Of a DNA stretch of 64,000 nt, positions 1 to 12,783 are shown piece by piece. This DNA comes from Nematostella vectensis. Lineage: Eukaryota > Cnidaria > Anthozoa > Actiniaria > Edwardsiidae. The stretch lies in NCBI RefSeq assembly GCF_932526225.1, contig NC_064034.1, forward strand, positions 8,666,001-8,730,000, given 5' to 3'. The first letter of the stretch is position 1; every line of letters starts with the position of its first letter. The notes under the pieces are model-generated. The model saw nothing but the letters and a program-made list of their open reading frames with translations, made no database searches and was not told the DNA's origin. The translations under genes and the position numbers were made by a program.

Positions 1-553
1 TTCACTACATGTGCACGTGCGCTTCAGTTATTTTGGTTCTAGTGTATATCAGGCTCTAGTGATACACACCATAGTACTGTCAAGGTGGGAATTATACCTT
101 CACTACATGTGCACGTGCGCTTCAGTTATTTTGGTTCTAGTGTATATCAGGCTCTAGTGATACGCAGCATAGTACTGTCAAGGTGGGAATTATATCTCCA
201 CTACATGTGCACGTGCGCTTCAGTTATTTTGGTTCTAGTGTATATCAGGCTCTAGTGATACGCAGCATAGTACTGTCGAAATGGGGGTTATACGTCCACT
301 TCGTGCGCACATGCGCTTATGTTGTTGTAGTGTGAATCAGGCATAAGTGATACGCACCATAGTACTGTCGAAATGGGGGTTATACGTCCACTACGTGCGC
401 ACATGCGCTTATGTTGTTGTAGTGTGAATCAGGCATTAGTGATGCGCACCATAGTACTGTCAAAGTGGGGGTTATACGTCCACTATGTGTGCACGTGCGC
501 TTATGTTGTTGTAGTGTGAATCAGGCATAAGTGATACGCACCATAGTACTGTC
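1..553. repeat. Tandem array, 98-bp then 92-bp units
   Basis: Six head-to-tail units with the landmark CACTAC (or a variant) at 3, 101, 199, 297, 389 and 481. The first three periods are 98 bp and the next are 92 bp. The first three units carry TTATTTTGGTTCTAG where the later ones have TTGTTGTAG, so two subfamilies are joined in one array. It probably continues left of the window. No reading frame is conserved. Confidence 0.9.
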
Positions 554-3500
554 CAGACGCGAGGTTCACATGGAGGTGAGGATGCACCTGACTGGCACTT
601 GCTTTAGGGAGCACATCCCAGTAGATATGCGGGTTGGCGTATGAAATATCCACAATGTGCGCTTTAGCGAACCTGAGAAAATTAAAGAATGTCGATCAAC
701 CACTCCTTAGTTATTGTTTATCATTGTAAATGTAACAGTTTATTTGCAAGGAAACTCCAGAATAGCAATCTACGAATTAAGTCTGGCATGTTATTGACGA
801 TATTTGATGAAAAATATGTTGATTACTCCCTTGAATTAGCCGAAATGGTAGACATGGATGCTTTGTGTTGCTCCGCATTGAGCGGGAGCATAAAATGGCG
901 GCGTGATTGGCCTTCTTTAAATGCAGCACAATTAGCATTGGAACGAAATTAAAAAATGTTGATCAACCATTCTTCTTATTGTTAACATTTTGAAATACAA
1001 CGTTTAATTGCAAGAATGATGGTTAATTGACGACATTTGATTAAAAATAATATCTCAGTTACTTGCGTGGGTCGATGGAAACCTGTGTAGGACTAAAGGA
1101 CAACGTTCTTGGAAGCGGGTGAATTTCGTTTACAAAATATGCAAATCTGATATGAAGGAACCAAAGAAAGTTGATAAAATATTTACCATTTTTGCGCAAC
1201 ATCCATCAGATCAAGAAACTGAAACAAAACAAAATCATGTATGTAAAAAGGTTACTGTAAATCATAGATAAATGTTAGTAGGGAAGGGTTGTTAGGTGGG
1301 AATGATAAAATGGATTTGGCTGTTCTAATTTGGACTTGGCTGACTGTGGCGGGGCAGTGGAAAAAGCAAGCCATTAAAAAAATAGCGAAGAAGCATGGAT
1401 ATACCTCAAGCCTTGTCTCGTAAATTTCCTATCCAATTTTATAAACTATATTTCTATATATGTACGTTAATTAAACCAATAGTGGACGTCTCGGTAGATC
1501 CATCAATTTGATGATTTTAATCTATTATAAGCTCGTTTGATTGACTCTATTTCATACATTTCATATTGCCTTTATGCAACATTGCTTTATTGCAATTTAT
1601 GAAGTTACAACAAAAGCCTTCTGGTTACCTAACCTTAATATACATTTAATACAACACGCGGGGCAACACGGTCAACGGTAGTAATATGGGGCGTTTGAGC
1701 AGTGATACGTTGATGGTCTATAGTAATTCATGTCCAAGTTCATTATTTTTCAGTATTTTTCCATCTTATTTTTTGTTCGAGGTGTTTTGGCTACCAAAGC
1801 TGTTCTTCCTAAGGCCATATTACGTGCTTAGTGAGTATTTCGTGACGTCAGACTGTCTATCCGGCTTCTAGCAGGATACCGAGACTCGTTCTCCTATCAT
1901 CAAGTACGTAGATACGTGATACAACTCTAATCATTTACCGGCTAGGGGTGGTGAAACATGCTCTACAGTAGATGTTTACCATTTTGGGAAGCGATCAGAA
2001 AGGTCAACTCAACAAGTATGAATATCGAGTCTCCTGTATTTATAGCTCCAAAAAAGCAATTTCGGCTTTCGAACTTAAAAAGTGGAGTAATATGATAGAG
2101 ACGGCAGGTTTACGACGAGAAATATATATTGGTCACCGGCTTCATGGTGCTTTCATAATGGCCGAAAGAGGAAGGGCAGAAATGAGAATATTGTATGTTT
2201 TTATCTATCGCAAAGCCAACAACTTTTTGAAACATGGCTAAATAAAAGGCCTCTTCTATCGGTCCCAAATTTAAACGAAGATCTAAATTCAAACCCTAGT
2301 GAGCAAAATTTAATATAACGACTTCCTTATCAAAACTCTCAGCGTGAAATTGATTTGTGCTAACAGCAACAAAAGTGGAATATATGGTTTGCTGAGGAAA
2401 TTGTAATGGTTTCTAATCAATCAAACCATCCTCTAAACCATTTTCCTCATCCTTCGTTCTATCTTAAACCGTCAATGAGGATGAAGTGGCAAATATAGTT
2501 TATTGAAATATTGTTTTTTTTTCTTAGGAAATATATTTAAGGCGAACTGGTTCGAGTCCCTCGGAGTGAAGAAAAAGATGCAAAACGGGTGCTTAATTTA
2601 CCGTGTTTGCCACGATGCCACGAAAATTGATTTAATTGTTAAAAATGTTTACTTTACGATTATGTTATACAAGTTTCGGCAGAAAAGTTTTGATTAATAA
2701 CATTAATATTGGCAAAAAGGTGTTGCAGATATTAGCAAGCTAACCATTTTATGAATAAAATAACAGATTTCCTATTTTTTTCTTTTGTAGTAATAAAAAG
2801 AGCGGCCAATGAACTCATTACTTTTTATATTCTGAATCACAGAGGTGATTTAGATAGGAGCTTTTAGGGCTTTCAACCGCAGATATAATCTTTAAACGGG
2901 TGCCGTGCGAACATAAAATCCCCACAAGACTAATATACCGTCATCTTCCCCTCTTTCTTGCCTAAGGCAACGGCTTTTCGGATTTAGATATAATGAACGA
3001 AGACGGGAACATGGGAAAAACAAGATACTGTAAATCAGTCATATGTGCTCCTCATAAATAAGACCGTATACGATGAAAGAACAAAGCAGAAATCAGGTTG
3101 TTACAAAAACGGCAATTCATAAAATAATGTTTCAATCGAAAGTCACTCATCTCTATTTTAGGAAGCACTCATCTCTATTTTAAGAAGCAACCAGCATTAA
3201 AAAAAAAAAAATGAAAGACAAAAGATATTTTTTCACTAATTTAACCTGCGTGTTGTTACAAATTGTTACATTGTAACCATATCTTAAGACCTCCTTGTTT
3301 TTCATTTAGAAACCCTTTAATGAAAACAAGGTACCAATTTAAAGCAATGGTTGTTGTGTTGCGCTTAGCCGTGGGCTAATTGATCATCTAGAGTTAGCAT
3401 ATGATCTCACTTATTACACATGCCCTATAAAGCCTCTAAGAGAGCAAAGCTGAAGGGAAAACCTCGGGTCCACACTAATGACAGTCTCCAAGGATAAAGG

Positions 3501-4237
3501 TAATCGACTTCCCTAAGAGCTACTCTCAAACTGTCGTTATTAGGAAAGGCCGTAAAGAGCGTGCGTGTAGCACGTCCAGAAACCCGTTGAGCTAATCCAA
3601 TAACGGCAGTGTTGGCATTACGCAGAGCATAAACAAACAAATCACAATTAGATATTGAAAAAGGTAAACGTACATAAACGTGGGAAGTTTTTGACTGTGC
3701 TCTGCGGTCGTCAGAGAAACCGAGGGACATGGATGTCTTCCGCGCTCGATTTGTCCTCTTAATTCGCGGATAATTAGCGCTGCCTGGCGGCGCGAATAAC
3801 GTGATTTTAATAAAGGAACCACTTTTCAGGATCTAATAAGGTGAAAAAATAACATAACGCCTTAAAGAGATGATAACCTCCACTCAGGAATAACGCGTAG
3901 GCTAATAAGGCTGCGATGGATCGCTCAACGGCGCGTCATCCACAAAGCGGTTTTCCTGTCTTGCTGAACTCGTTGACATTTGAGCGCAAAAATAATACTC
4001 GTCAACGCAAGCCGTAATGATGAGTCAATCAAGCTTGATTGTTGGGATATGGACTCGCAAATTTTTGCTGCCTTTCAAAGAGTTCTCTCGTTTGCATCGA
4101 ACTATTAATCAATGTTGTCAATCAGTGCGTGGAACAGTTAATCACGACACGCGCACCAGGGTGGTTTACGAGGCTTTTGATTGGCAGTTTATTTGGGTTC
4201 GAGATAGCGAGACAATTACATGAAAGCACCACCACGG
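554..4237. other. Non-coding stretch, degenerate repeats only
   Basis: I see no supportable gene. A weak direct repeat joins about 680-860 to 947-1065 (both contain GATCAACCA followed by a TTGACGA-ATTTGAT block). A tRNA B-box-like string GGTTCGAGTCC lies at 2549-2559 but no A box precedes it. Short open frames (for example 3425-3730 on the minus strand) have no recognisable domain. The segment upstream of 4237 is the probable 5' region of the GPCR gene. Confidence 0.6.
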
Positions 4238-4245
4238 TATATAAG
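4238..4245 (+). promoter_or_regulatory. TATA box of the GPCR gene
   Basis: TATATAAG lies 74 bp upstream of the chosen ATG (4319) and sits in a GC-containing context. A start site about 30 bp downstream would leave a 5' leader of roughly 50 nt. Inferred from motif and position only. Confidence 0.6.
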
Positions 4246-4318
4246 GCTGACCTTAGCACTCCGCTATCGATATTACACTACAACAGCCTCTAGTGGAGCG
4301 GAGAGAGTCAGCCGCATC

Positions 4319-5284
4319 ATGACGAGCGTGAACATTTCCAATTTCACAAACTCAACCTTCCCACCTGGACCACAGTTTGATTACGGACCGGCTTTTCTCG
4401 GGAGCGGGATCGCTCTGGCGATCATATCCCCAGTGACCATAGTATTGAACAGCTTACTGTTGTTAACAATATTCCGGGACCCTTTCAAGACATTCCATTC
4501 ACCTTCGGCTGTGTTTCTAGTCGGTTTAGCGCTTACGGATCTGCTAACAGGGCTCGTATTGGAGCCCCTTGCGTTAACTTGCTATTTCTTCGGCTACTAC
4601 AAGCATCCTCACTGGCAGTCAATGTGCCCAGAGATTTGGCAGAAGATTGGCATACTCTCCATCGCCGTGAACAATTCCTCGTTTCTAATCGTGTTAGCGT
4701 TCACCGTGGTACAGTACTTGGCGGTGTCTTGGCCTCTCAAGTCGCGCGTGATCACTATACAGCGCAGCGTATTCTGTATAGTGCTCATCTGGGCTTACAC
4801 AGTGCTGTTTGCGATGCTTAGGGAGATTGGAGTGCGCAAGGAGCTGGTAGAGTTGCTAGACTTGTTCTTGCATTCAACCACCGTGCTTGTTATGATGGTT
4901 GTCTTCTACATGCTTCTCCATCGCGCCTTTAGCCGGAAATGCAAGCGAGGGTACATACTTCGTGCCGAGAGCAGTATGCAGCACGACGCAAATACCGAGG
5001 GTGCGCGCAGACAGAGTAAGCACCTGGATACGGAGAGACGCTTTGTGCGGATCAACCTCCTCTTGGTGCTTCTTCTTTTATTCTGCGCAGTGCCTAACAC
5101 TATTGTATGGTACATATATCTATTCAACGAGAACCTCAGAAATCATCCTAAACTGTTCCTAGTTCGAATTATCGTCGACAACGCCCTGTGGCTCAAGTTC
5201 ATGCTAGACCCGGTAGTCTATGCTTGGAGACTGCCGAAATATCGTAAAGCCTTGAAAAGCTCGATGAGTATGATGCGAAAGTGA
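4319..5284 (+). CDS. Rhodopsin-class (family A) GPCR, orphan
   Basis: Intronless open frame of 321 residues, predicted seven-transmembrane receptor at the plasma membrane. The ATG at 4319 is preferred over the upstream in-frame start at 4220 because 4220 lies before the TATA box and 4319 gives a short extracellular N-terminus rich in N-glycosylation sequons (NIS, NFT, NST). TM1 holds the conserved Asn in IVLNSLLLL. TM2 has LALTDLL, matching the family LAxxD. The DRY position after TM3 reads VQYLAVSWP, so Asp and Arg are missing. TM7 ends DPVVYAWR, the DPxxY form of NPxxY. A charged third intracellular loop (about residues 205-240) precedes TM6. Divergent receptors of this sort are common in cnidarians. 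Ligand and G protein cannot be read from sequence. Confidence 0.85.
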   Translation: MTSVNISNFTNSTFPPGPQFDYGPAFLGSGIALAIISPVTIVLNSLLLLTIFRDPFKTFHSPSAVFLVGLALTDLLTGLVLEPLALTCYFFGYYKHPHWQSMCPEIWQKIGILSIAVNNSSFLIVLAFTVVQYLAVSWPLKSRVITIQRSVFCIVLIWAYTVLFAMLREIGVRKELVELLDLFLHSTTVLVMMVVFYMLLHRAFSRKCKRGYILRAESSMQHDANTEGARRQSKHLDTERRFVRINLLLVLLLLFCAVPNTIVWYIYLFNENLRNHPKLFLVRIIVDNALWLKFMLDPVVYAWRLPKYRKALKSSMSMMRK

Positions 5285-7729
5285 TTCGAGGGTGACCCAT
5301 TGGTTTGCGAGTCAGCCCTCGAAGGGGATAAACCACCGGTCACGCCAATGCGACGGGCGACGACATCACTGAGATAGAAATCCTGAGAAAGCATTTTCAG
5401 CACGATCTCTTCACAGCGCTGTTCAAACGATTATCGCCAGATAAAGAACAGGACGTGTGCTTCGCACGTAAACCCACAAAATCGATAACATTAAACGGAC
5501 ACTGGAGTCCCTCAGAGGTTTCCACAGAAGGTCACGGAAAGAAAGAACGCGGATTATACGCACATCCAGTGACTTTTTCATAATCCGCATTAGGGTTAAA
5601 CTTTTCTTATCTCAAGTTCTTTCCTGCTTAACGTAGCTTTTACCTTTATAGATGCTTTCTATAAATTGCGGCACAGTAATTGATAAATATATCATTACTA
5701 GAGTAACAGCGTAAAGTAGAGGTAATATTTTAAACGCATCAGCATAGACTACAAAACTCACAGTACTCTCGCAATGTGGAGGCAAAATTGTGCTGATAAT
5801 TTTTTCGCAGACTTCCCATGGAGAGCTAAAGGAGGACATTAAAAATTTGGCGAATGGGTTCAAGCAGAGTAATATGCTAGATGTCAGGGGATTACTGTAT
5901 AGTGATTGAAGTTATTAGGAGCTAATGTTATCGCGCCGATTAGTACCCTTTTAGTCACAAGAAAAAAAACCCTATTCATTTAGTCTTTTTAAAAGACTTC
6001 TTCTCCGTCAAAGCTATTGTATACCCTCGTTGTTATCACAGTTGGCGGTTTTGGGGCTCGTTGCTTCACAAAAGCAGAGAAAAATATGTAATGTTAATAT
6101 GAATGAATTCCAGAAATCACTCAGACGTGAGTAATACATTGATATTTTTTAATGGTTCTGTTACAAAAATGGGGAACACTTTAAATTTAATTATTAAATG
6201 AGTTTTAATCCGAATTGCATAAACTGTGTTATTTATCAGAGATTCTAGGGAGATTTAAAGGTGAGAAAGTGATGTACAAAATGGGGGCAAAATAAATAGC
6301 ACAGACCACAAACATGTCATAATAAGAATAAACACGGCCCCTGCGGCTGAAGAGAGCAGCATATATTAGCATGCCTTTCAGTCCACACACAGAGCCCTAA
6401 ATGCCATATAATATGTCACTAGTGATATCCATGGCAGAATGTTTGACGGAAATTCAATTTATAAGACACCACTTGAAACATATGTAATTGGGCTAGAGTT
6501 ACTCGTGTGTTGCTAGACAAAGGTGATTTGCTCTGAGGACCGTAAGTTTGTGGATCGAAAATTATTGATTGTAAAAACTGAGATTTATTTTCTCCGAACG
6601 GCCGTACGTGTTGACCATGTAAAATATACAAAACGCCAAAGTATCAATAAAGAAAACATTTTCAACAATGAAAGATAAAATCGTTGTTGCTAAGCTGTCG
6701 CTAAGAAAAGGATTTGGGTTAAAAATAAAAAGCAACAACAGAAACTATGAAATAAATGGTTTCTTGCTAGAATAAGAAAAATAAAACATAGATAAACTGA
6801 TAGGTTTTTTCAGGTTGCTTTAAAAATATGTTTGTTTTTTTTTTCAAACATTTTACAAAAACTAGGTAAGGAAGAAAATGTTTAATCTTTTTAACTAAAA
6901 TATTCCAAATATCTCGTGTTTTTTTATTTTCTCTAATAAATGGAAAGATGTATAAGCATGAATTTTGAATGCCAAAAATATATCTGAAATCTATTCATTT
7001 TACTCCACAGCAGGCTAAAAGCCAGCCAGGGGGGCTGAAAATAGTCAAAACAAGAAAAGCGAAAAGACAAGTGATACAAAAGAGTACGAAAAAATAAAAA
7101 ACACCCGATAAACAAGGGTGTCTTTTCCACAGAATCTCTTTTATCCTATAAGAATCATTTTTCATAGCAACGTTTCAAGCCTGGCAATTCCTTGACGTTT
7201 AAGAACATTCCAAGAACATATATCCCGTCTTATTAAAAAAAAACTGGATATGTCCATAGTTAACTATGATAAGATTTACTAAAAACAACACACTGGATAT
7301 GACAATAAACGACACATTTTTAGAGAAGAACCATTTAGTGTAAATCCAGTTACCAAGCAGCGGAAACTAAGGCTCAACACTAACCTCAAATACATACATA
7401 CATACATTGTTTGGGGTAAGGAAAAATAATAACAAGACAACTTTCTAGCCTGAGATAGCTATAAAAACAAAAACAGTCCAGGATGAAAATTAGACTTCTA
7501 GACTAAGGGTGTATTCTATCAACAATAAAAACATTGGCTATAAAAAGCCGCACTTAGGGAAATCAATAAGAGGCGTAAACAAATAGAATTATAAGTCAAC
7601 AGATATCTGCCAGGGCAAGTAAAACCAATGTCTTGAGCTAAAGCCGTTAGACAGTTTCCCCATCCGTTTCCATGGCAGCCTGTATATAATACAAAAACGT
7701 ATATTATGTACAAGACTTGAGAATGACAA
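5285..7729. other. AT-rich intergenic DNA
   Basis: Nothing supportable as a gene. Short minus-strand open frames (5612-5863, 6419-6631, 7519-7776) show no family motif and no flanking splice signals. Some could conceal 3' exons of the minus-strand gene that begins at 19057, but I could not find a phase-consistent exon here. Confidence 0.5.
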
Positions 7730-9308
7730 GTCACCGGGTAAAGACGCTGGCATCCCACGCTACCTCGGTCGACCACGAGGAGTCACCGGGTAAAGACGCT
7801 GGCATCCCACGCTACGCTCGGTCGACCACGAGGAGTCACCGGGTAAAGAAGCTGGCATCCCGCGCTACGCTCGGTCGACCACGAGAAGTCACCAGGTAAA
7901 GACGCTGGCATCCCGCGCTACGCTCGGTCGAACACGAGGTGTCACCGGGTAAAGACGCTGGCATCGCGCGCTACGCTCGGTCGACCACGAGGAGTCACCG
8001 GGTAAAGACGCTGGCATCGCGCGCTACGCTCGGTCGACCACGAGGAGCCACCGGGTAAAGACGCTGGCATCCCGCGCTAGGAGTCACCGGGTAAAGACGC
8101 TGGCATCGCGCGCTACGCTCGGTCGACCACGAGGAGTCACCGGGTAAAGACGCTGGCATCCCGCGCTACGCTCGGTCGGCCACGAGGAGTCACCGGGTAA
8201 AGACGCTGGCATCGCGCGCTACGCTCGGTCAAACACGAGGTGTCACCGGGTAAAGACGCTGGCATCGCGCGCTACGCTCGGTCGACCACGAGGAGTCACC
8301 GGGTAAAGACGCTGGCATCGCGCGCTACGCTCGGTCGACCACGAAGAGTCACCGGGTAAAGACGCTGGCATCCCGCGCTAGGAATCACCGGGTAAAGACG
8401 CTGGCATCGCGCGCTACGCTCGGTCGACCACGAGGAGTCACCGGGTAAAGACGCTGGCATCCCGCGCTACGCTCGGTCGGCCACGAGGAGTCACCGGGTA
8501 AAGACGCTGGCATCGCGCGCTACGCTCGGTCGACCAAGGGGAGTTACCGGGTAAAGACGATGGCATCGTGCGCTACGCTCGGTCGACCACGAGAAGTCAC
8601 CGAGTAAAGACGCTGGCATCCCGCGCTACGAGTCACCGGGTAAAGACGCTGGCATCGCGCGCTACGCTCAGTCGACCACGAGGAGTCACAGGGTAAAGAC
8701 GCTGGCATCCCGCGCTACGCCCGGTCGGCCACGAGGAGTCACCGGGTAAAGACGCTGGCATCGCGCGCTACGCTCGGTCGACCACGAGGAGTCACCGGGT
8801 AACGACGCTGGCATCCCGCGCTAGGAGTCACCGGGTAAAGACGCTGGCATCGCGCGCTACGCTCGGTCGACCACGAGGAGTCACCGGGTAAAGACGCTGG
8901 CATCCCGCGCTACGCTCGGTCGGCCACGAGGAGTCACCGGGTAAAGACGCTGGCATCGCGCGCTACGCTCGGTCGAACACGAGGTGTCACCGGGTAAAGA
9001 AACTGGCATCGCGCGCTACGCTCGGTCGACCACGAGGAGTCACCGGGTAAAGACGCTGGCATCGCGCGCTACGCTCGGCCGACCACGAGGAGTCACCGGG
9101 TAAAGACGCTGGCATCGCGCGCTACGCTCGGTCGACCACGAGGAGTCACCGGGTAAAGACGCTGGCATCCCGCGCTAGGAGTCACCGGGTAAAGACGCTG
9201 GCATCGCGCGCTACGCTCGGTCGACCACGAGGAGTCACCGGGTAAAGACGCTGGCATCCCGCGCTACGCTCGGTCGGCCACGAGGAGTCACCGGGTAAAG
9301 ACGCTGGA
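7730..9308. repeat. 53-bp minisatellite, about 30 units
   Basis: The unit starts GTCACCGGGTAAAGACGCTG and contains GCGCGCTACGCTCGGTCGAC. Starts at 7782 and 7835 fix the period at 53 bp. Several units are shortened to about 36 bp, going straight from CGCGCTA to GGAGTCACC (near 8076, 8379, 8820, 9176). Short and full variants follow one another in a recurring order, a higher-order pattern. The array ends abruptly at GACGCTGG/ACAGG. It is GC-rich inside AT-rich DNA. Confidence 0.95.
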
Positions 9309-11195
9309 CAGGAACACCTCTTATATGTACTTAAAAGAAATCATGTTCAAAATAGCTGTTCACTTTACCAAGATTTGGAACACAGAATCTCTTTTGTTTA
9401 GTTTTACTGAAAAGTGAGACTTATTTAACTTTCAGGGTCTGACTATAAAAATAATATGCACAATTTTAGGCTAGTAAAATTTAAAGGGTATTCCATAAGG
9501 GAGGAAAAGAATGTTAGTTTTATCCATAACGACTAGACTACAGTTAGCAAGAAAAGGTATTCAAAAAACTAATATCACTTTTGCTCGCCAAAGCGGGCCA
9601 TATAAGCTTAAAAGGGGGAAAATCCTCATAAAATAATTCCAGCTTAGACAATCGTTTTGCGTTCCGATTAATTGCTTTCTGATAAGATCTTATACTTACA
9701 CTTTTTACTCATTAATGGACCGCTTAGACAACAAGGTCTAAGCGGCGCGAGATCCGTCTATTTGGCCCTTATAATTATATGGGAAAGGGGAAGGCGACCA
9801 CGAAGCTTTAAATTGCGATAAATAAGCCATACCCCAAAAAGACAGCAAAGTGAAATGATAATAAATTCGCATGCGAAGTCGAAAATGCTTGGTTCGATTG
9901 TAAAATATTTTCATGGGAAAGTTGCAGCCTAATATCAAGAGAATTCTAATGAACGATTAATGTATGTTAATCGCCGCTTTGCTTACAAACAAAGTTTTTT
10001 TGAAGGTCACAGTCGAAATGGACACGAGTTTTCATGTTGCTACGATAAGTCTTAATTTTTAACCTATGCCAAAAAGTCGCATAAAGAGATTTTCAGTAAG
10101 ATTAATAAATACTTTTTTTACGTTACGAAATAGCAAAACACCCGCGATAGGCATCAAAGTCAACCCGGAAACGCTCAGCGCCAAACGTATAACACACGCT
10201 TCAATTTTGTCTGGTTGGTAAAATCAAAATTTTACACAGCTTAACAAAATAATACATATTTTTGAGATTTATGAAGGTTTCCACCTCCCCCAAACCCAGC
10301 AAGCGCTAGCATGCTACAAGAGTCTAGAAAACATTAAGACCTTTAGGGTATCGTAGTTCTTTTACGTACATTTTGAGAAGATGTCTATCTCCCAGATTGA
10401 GAGTAATCCTGTGGCAAGCTATTAATACAAAGCTTAAAAGGCTTGGGCCTTAAAATGAGGATAACTTAAACGGTCAGACGAATAATGCGCGTGATATACG
10501 TGAAAAAAAAAAAAACGCTAAAGCTGTCAATGACTATCTTCGTTAGATATTTTCTGAGTTAAGCATAAAGAGGCGTTAATCGTGAGATAAGATCACGGAA
10601 ATCCAGACGTCGCAGCCGTCCGTGTCGAGGAACAGAGTGAACGGAGGTCGACAAGATAATGCGGCTAGTATTCGCCTCCCTGTTAATATAGTGTTACAAT
10701 CTACCCACAAAACTTCTAGCAAATGTAATCGGGATTAATGTCACATTAATAATGAATAAGAAGTTGAAAATGCGGATATATATATATTTAACTTACGTGG
10801 GATGAGAAAACAGCAAATAAAAATAAATAAATTACTATGTAATAAAAAACACTTTGCTGATATATTAGTCCATCACCTAAGAGCACAAAAATGTGTCCGA
10901 GTACTCATTTTACGAGAACAAGCGGGCTTAGGCACAATTAAAAGCTTGTTTATTCAGGTTTTCAAAAATATCTTGGCGGCCATGTGGAATGGTAGCTTTT
11001 ATGTAGAAAATCGAATTTGAAGTGACCTTAGTCATGTCGCACCCGCCGCCATTTGCAGAATGCTTTCGAAACAGCCAGTTAAAGAAAAGTGAATAATAAC
11101 ACCTTATTTCGCTTGAATTGTCGATATTTTTCATAAATGGTAGGAAAAATAATTTCACATCATACTCTCATAGTTTTACAAAGAGTTTCAGTTGA
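9309..11195. other. Non-coding AT-rich interval between two minisatellites
   Basis: I see no gene, RNA or clear transposon here. Short open frames at 9738-9938 and 10802-11158 lack recognisable motifs. The interval could be intron or 3' flank of the minus-strand gene starting at 19057. Confidence 0.5.
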
Positions 11196-12778
11196 GTAGG
11201 TTTTTATGTTCGGTAGGCTTGAAGGGATATGAGGAAGAGGCTTGTAGGGATACTAGGGAGGGGCTTGTAGGGATACGAGGGAGAAGCTTGTAAGGATACG
11301 AGGGAGGGGCTTGTAGGGATACGAGGGAGAGGTCAGAAGGGATACGAGGGAGAGGCTTGTAGGGATACGAGGGAGAGGCTTGTAGGGATACGAGGGAGAG
11401 GCTTGTAGAGATACGAGGGAGAGGCTTGTAGGTGTACAAGGGAGGGGCTTGTAGGGATACGAGGGAGAGGCTTGTAGGGATACGAGGGAGGGGATTGTAG
11501 GGATACGAGGGAGAGGCTTGTAGGGATACGAGGAAGAGGCTTGTAGTGATACGAGGAAGAGGCTTGTAGGGATACGAGGAAGAGGCTTGTAGGTGTACAA
11601 GGGAGGGGCTTGTAGGGATACGAGGGAAAGGCTTGTAGGGATTCGAGGGAGAGGCTTGTAGGGATACGAGGGAAAGGCTTGTCGGGATACGAGGGAAAGG
11701 CTTGTTGGGATTCGAGGGAGAGGCTTGTAGGGATTCGAGGGAGAGGCTTGTAGGTGTACAAGGGAGGGGCTTGTAGGGATTTGAGGGAGAGGCTTGTAGG
11801 GATACGAGGGAAAGGCTTGTTGGGATACGAGGGAAAGGCTTGTTGGGATTCGAGGGAGAGGCTTGTAGGGATTCGAGGGAGAGGCTTGTAGGGATACGAG
11901 GGAGAGGCTTGTAGGGATACGAGGGAGAGGCTTGTAGGGATACAAGGGGGGGCTTGTTGGGATACAAGGGAGAGGCTTGTAGGGATGCAAGGGGGGGCTT
12001 GTAGGAATACGAGGAAGAGGCTTGTAGTGATACGAGGGAGAGGCTTGTAGGGATACGAGGAAGAGGCTTGTAGGGATACGAGGGAGAGGCTTGTAGGGAT
12101 ACGAGGGAGAAGCTTGTAGGGATACGAGGAAGAGGCTTGTAGGGATAGGAGGGAGAGGCTTGTAGGGATACAAGGAAGAGGCTTGCAGGGATACGAGGAA
12201 GAGGCTTGTAGTGATACGAGGAAGAGGGTTGTAGGGATACAAGGGAGAGGCTTGTAGGGATACGAGGAAGAGGCTTGTAGTGATATGAGGAAGAGGCTTG
12301 TAGTAATACGAGGAAGAGGCTTGTAGTGATACGAGGAAGAGGCTTGTAGGGATACGAGGAAGAGGCTTGAAGGGATACAAGGGGGGGCTTGTAGGGATAC
12401 GAGAAAGAGGCTTGTAGGGATACGAGGGAGAGGCTTGTAGGGATATGAGGGAGAGGCTTGTAGGGATACGAGGGAGAGGCTTGTAGGAATACGAGGGAGA
12501 GGCTTGTAGGGATACGAGGAAGAGGCTTGTAGGGATATGAGGGAGAGGCTTGTAGGGATATGAGGGAGAGGCTTGTAGGGATACGAGGGACGGGCTTGTA
12601 GGGATACGAGGGAGAGGCTTGTAGGGATACGAGGGAGAGGCTTGTAGGGATACGAGGGACGGGCTTGTAGGGATACGAGGGAGAGGCTTGTAGGGATACG
12701 AGGGAGAGGCTTGAAGGGATACGAGGAAGAGGCTTGTAGGGATATGAGGGAGAGGCTTGAAGGGATACGAGGAAGAGG
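11196..12778. repeat. 23-bp minisatellite, nearly 70 units
   Basis: The plus-strand unit is GAGAGGCTTG followed by TAGGGATACGAGG. Because 23 is not a multiple of three and the minus strand of the unit lacks stop codons, all three minus-strand frames stay open for about 1.5 kb and spell the same 23-residue repeat rich in Pro, Ser, Tyr and Leu. Open length is therefore a consequence of the repeat and not evidence of a gene. Variants include GTGTACAAGG and GATTCGAGG units, scattered through the array. Confidence 0.95.
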
Positions 12779-12783
12779 CACAA

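Noticed and set aside
2549-2559. tRNA B-box-like GGTTCGAGTCC
   Set aside because: No A box or cloverleaf could be drawn around it.
3425-3730. 101-codon minus-strand open frame
   Set aside because: No recognisable motif, overlaps another similar frame, and no splice or promoter context.
7730-9308. CRISPR-like array
   Set aside because: Units are contiguous tandem copies without unique spacers, in a eukaryotic setting.
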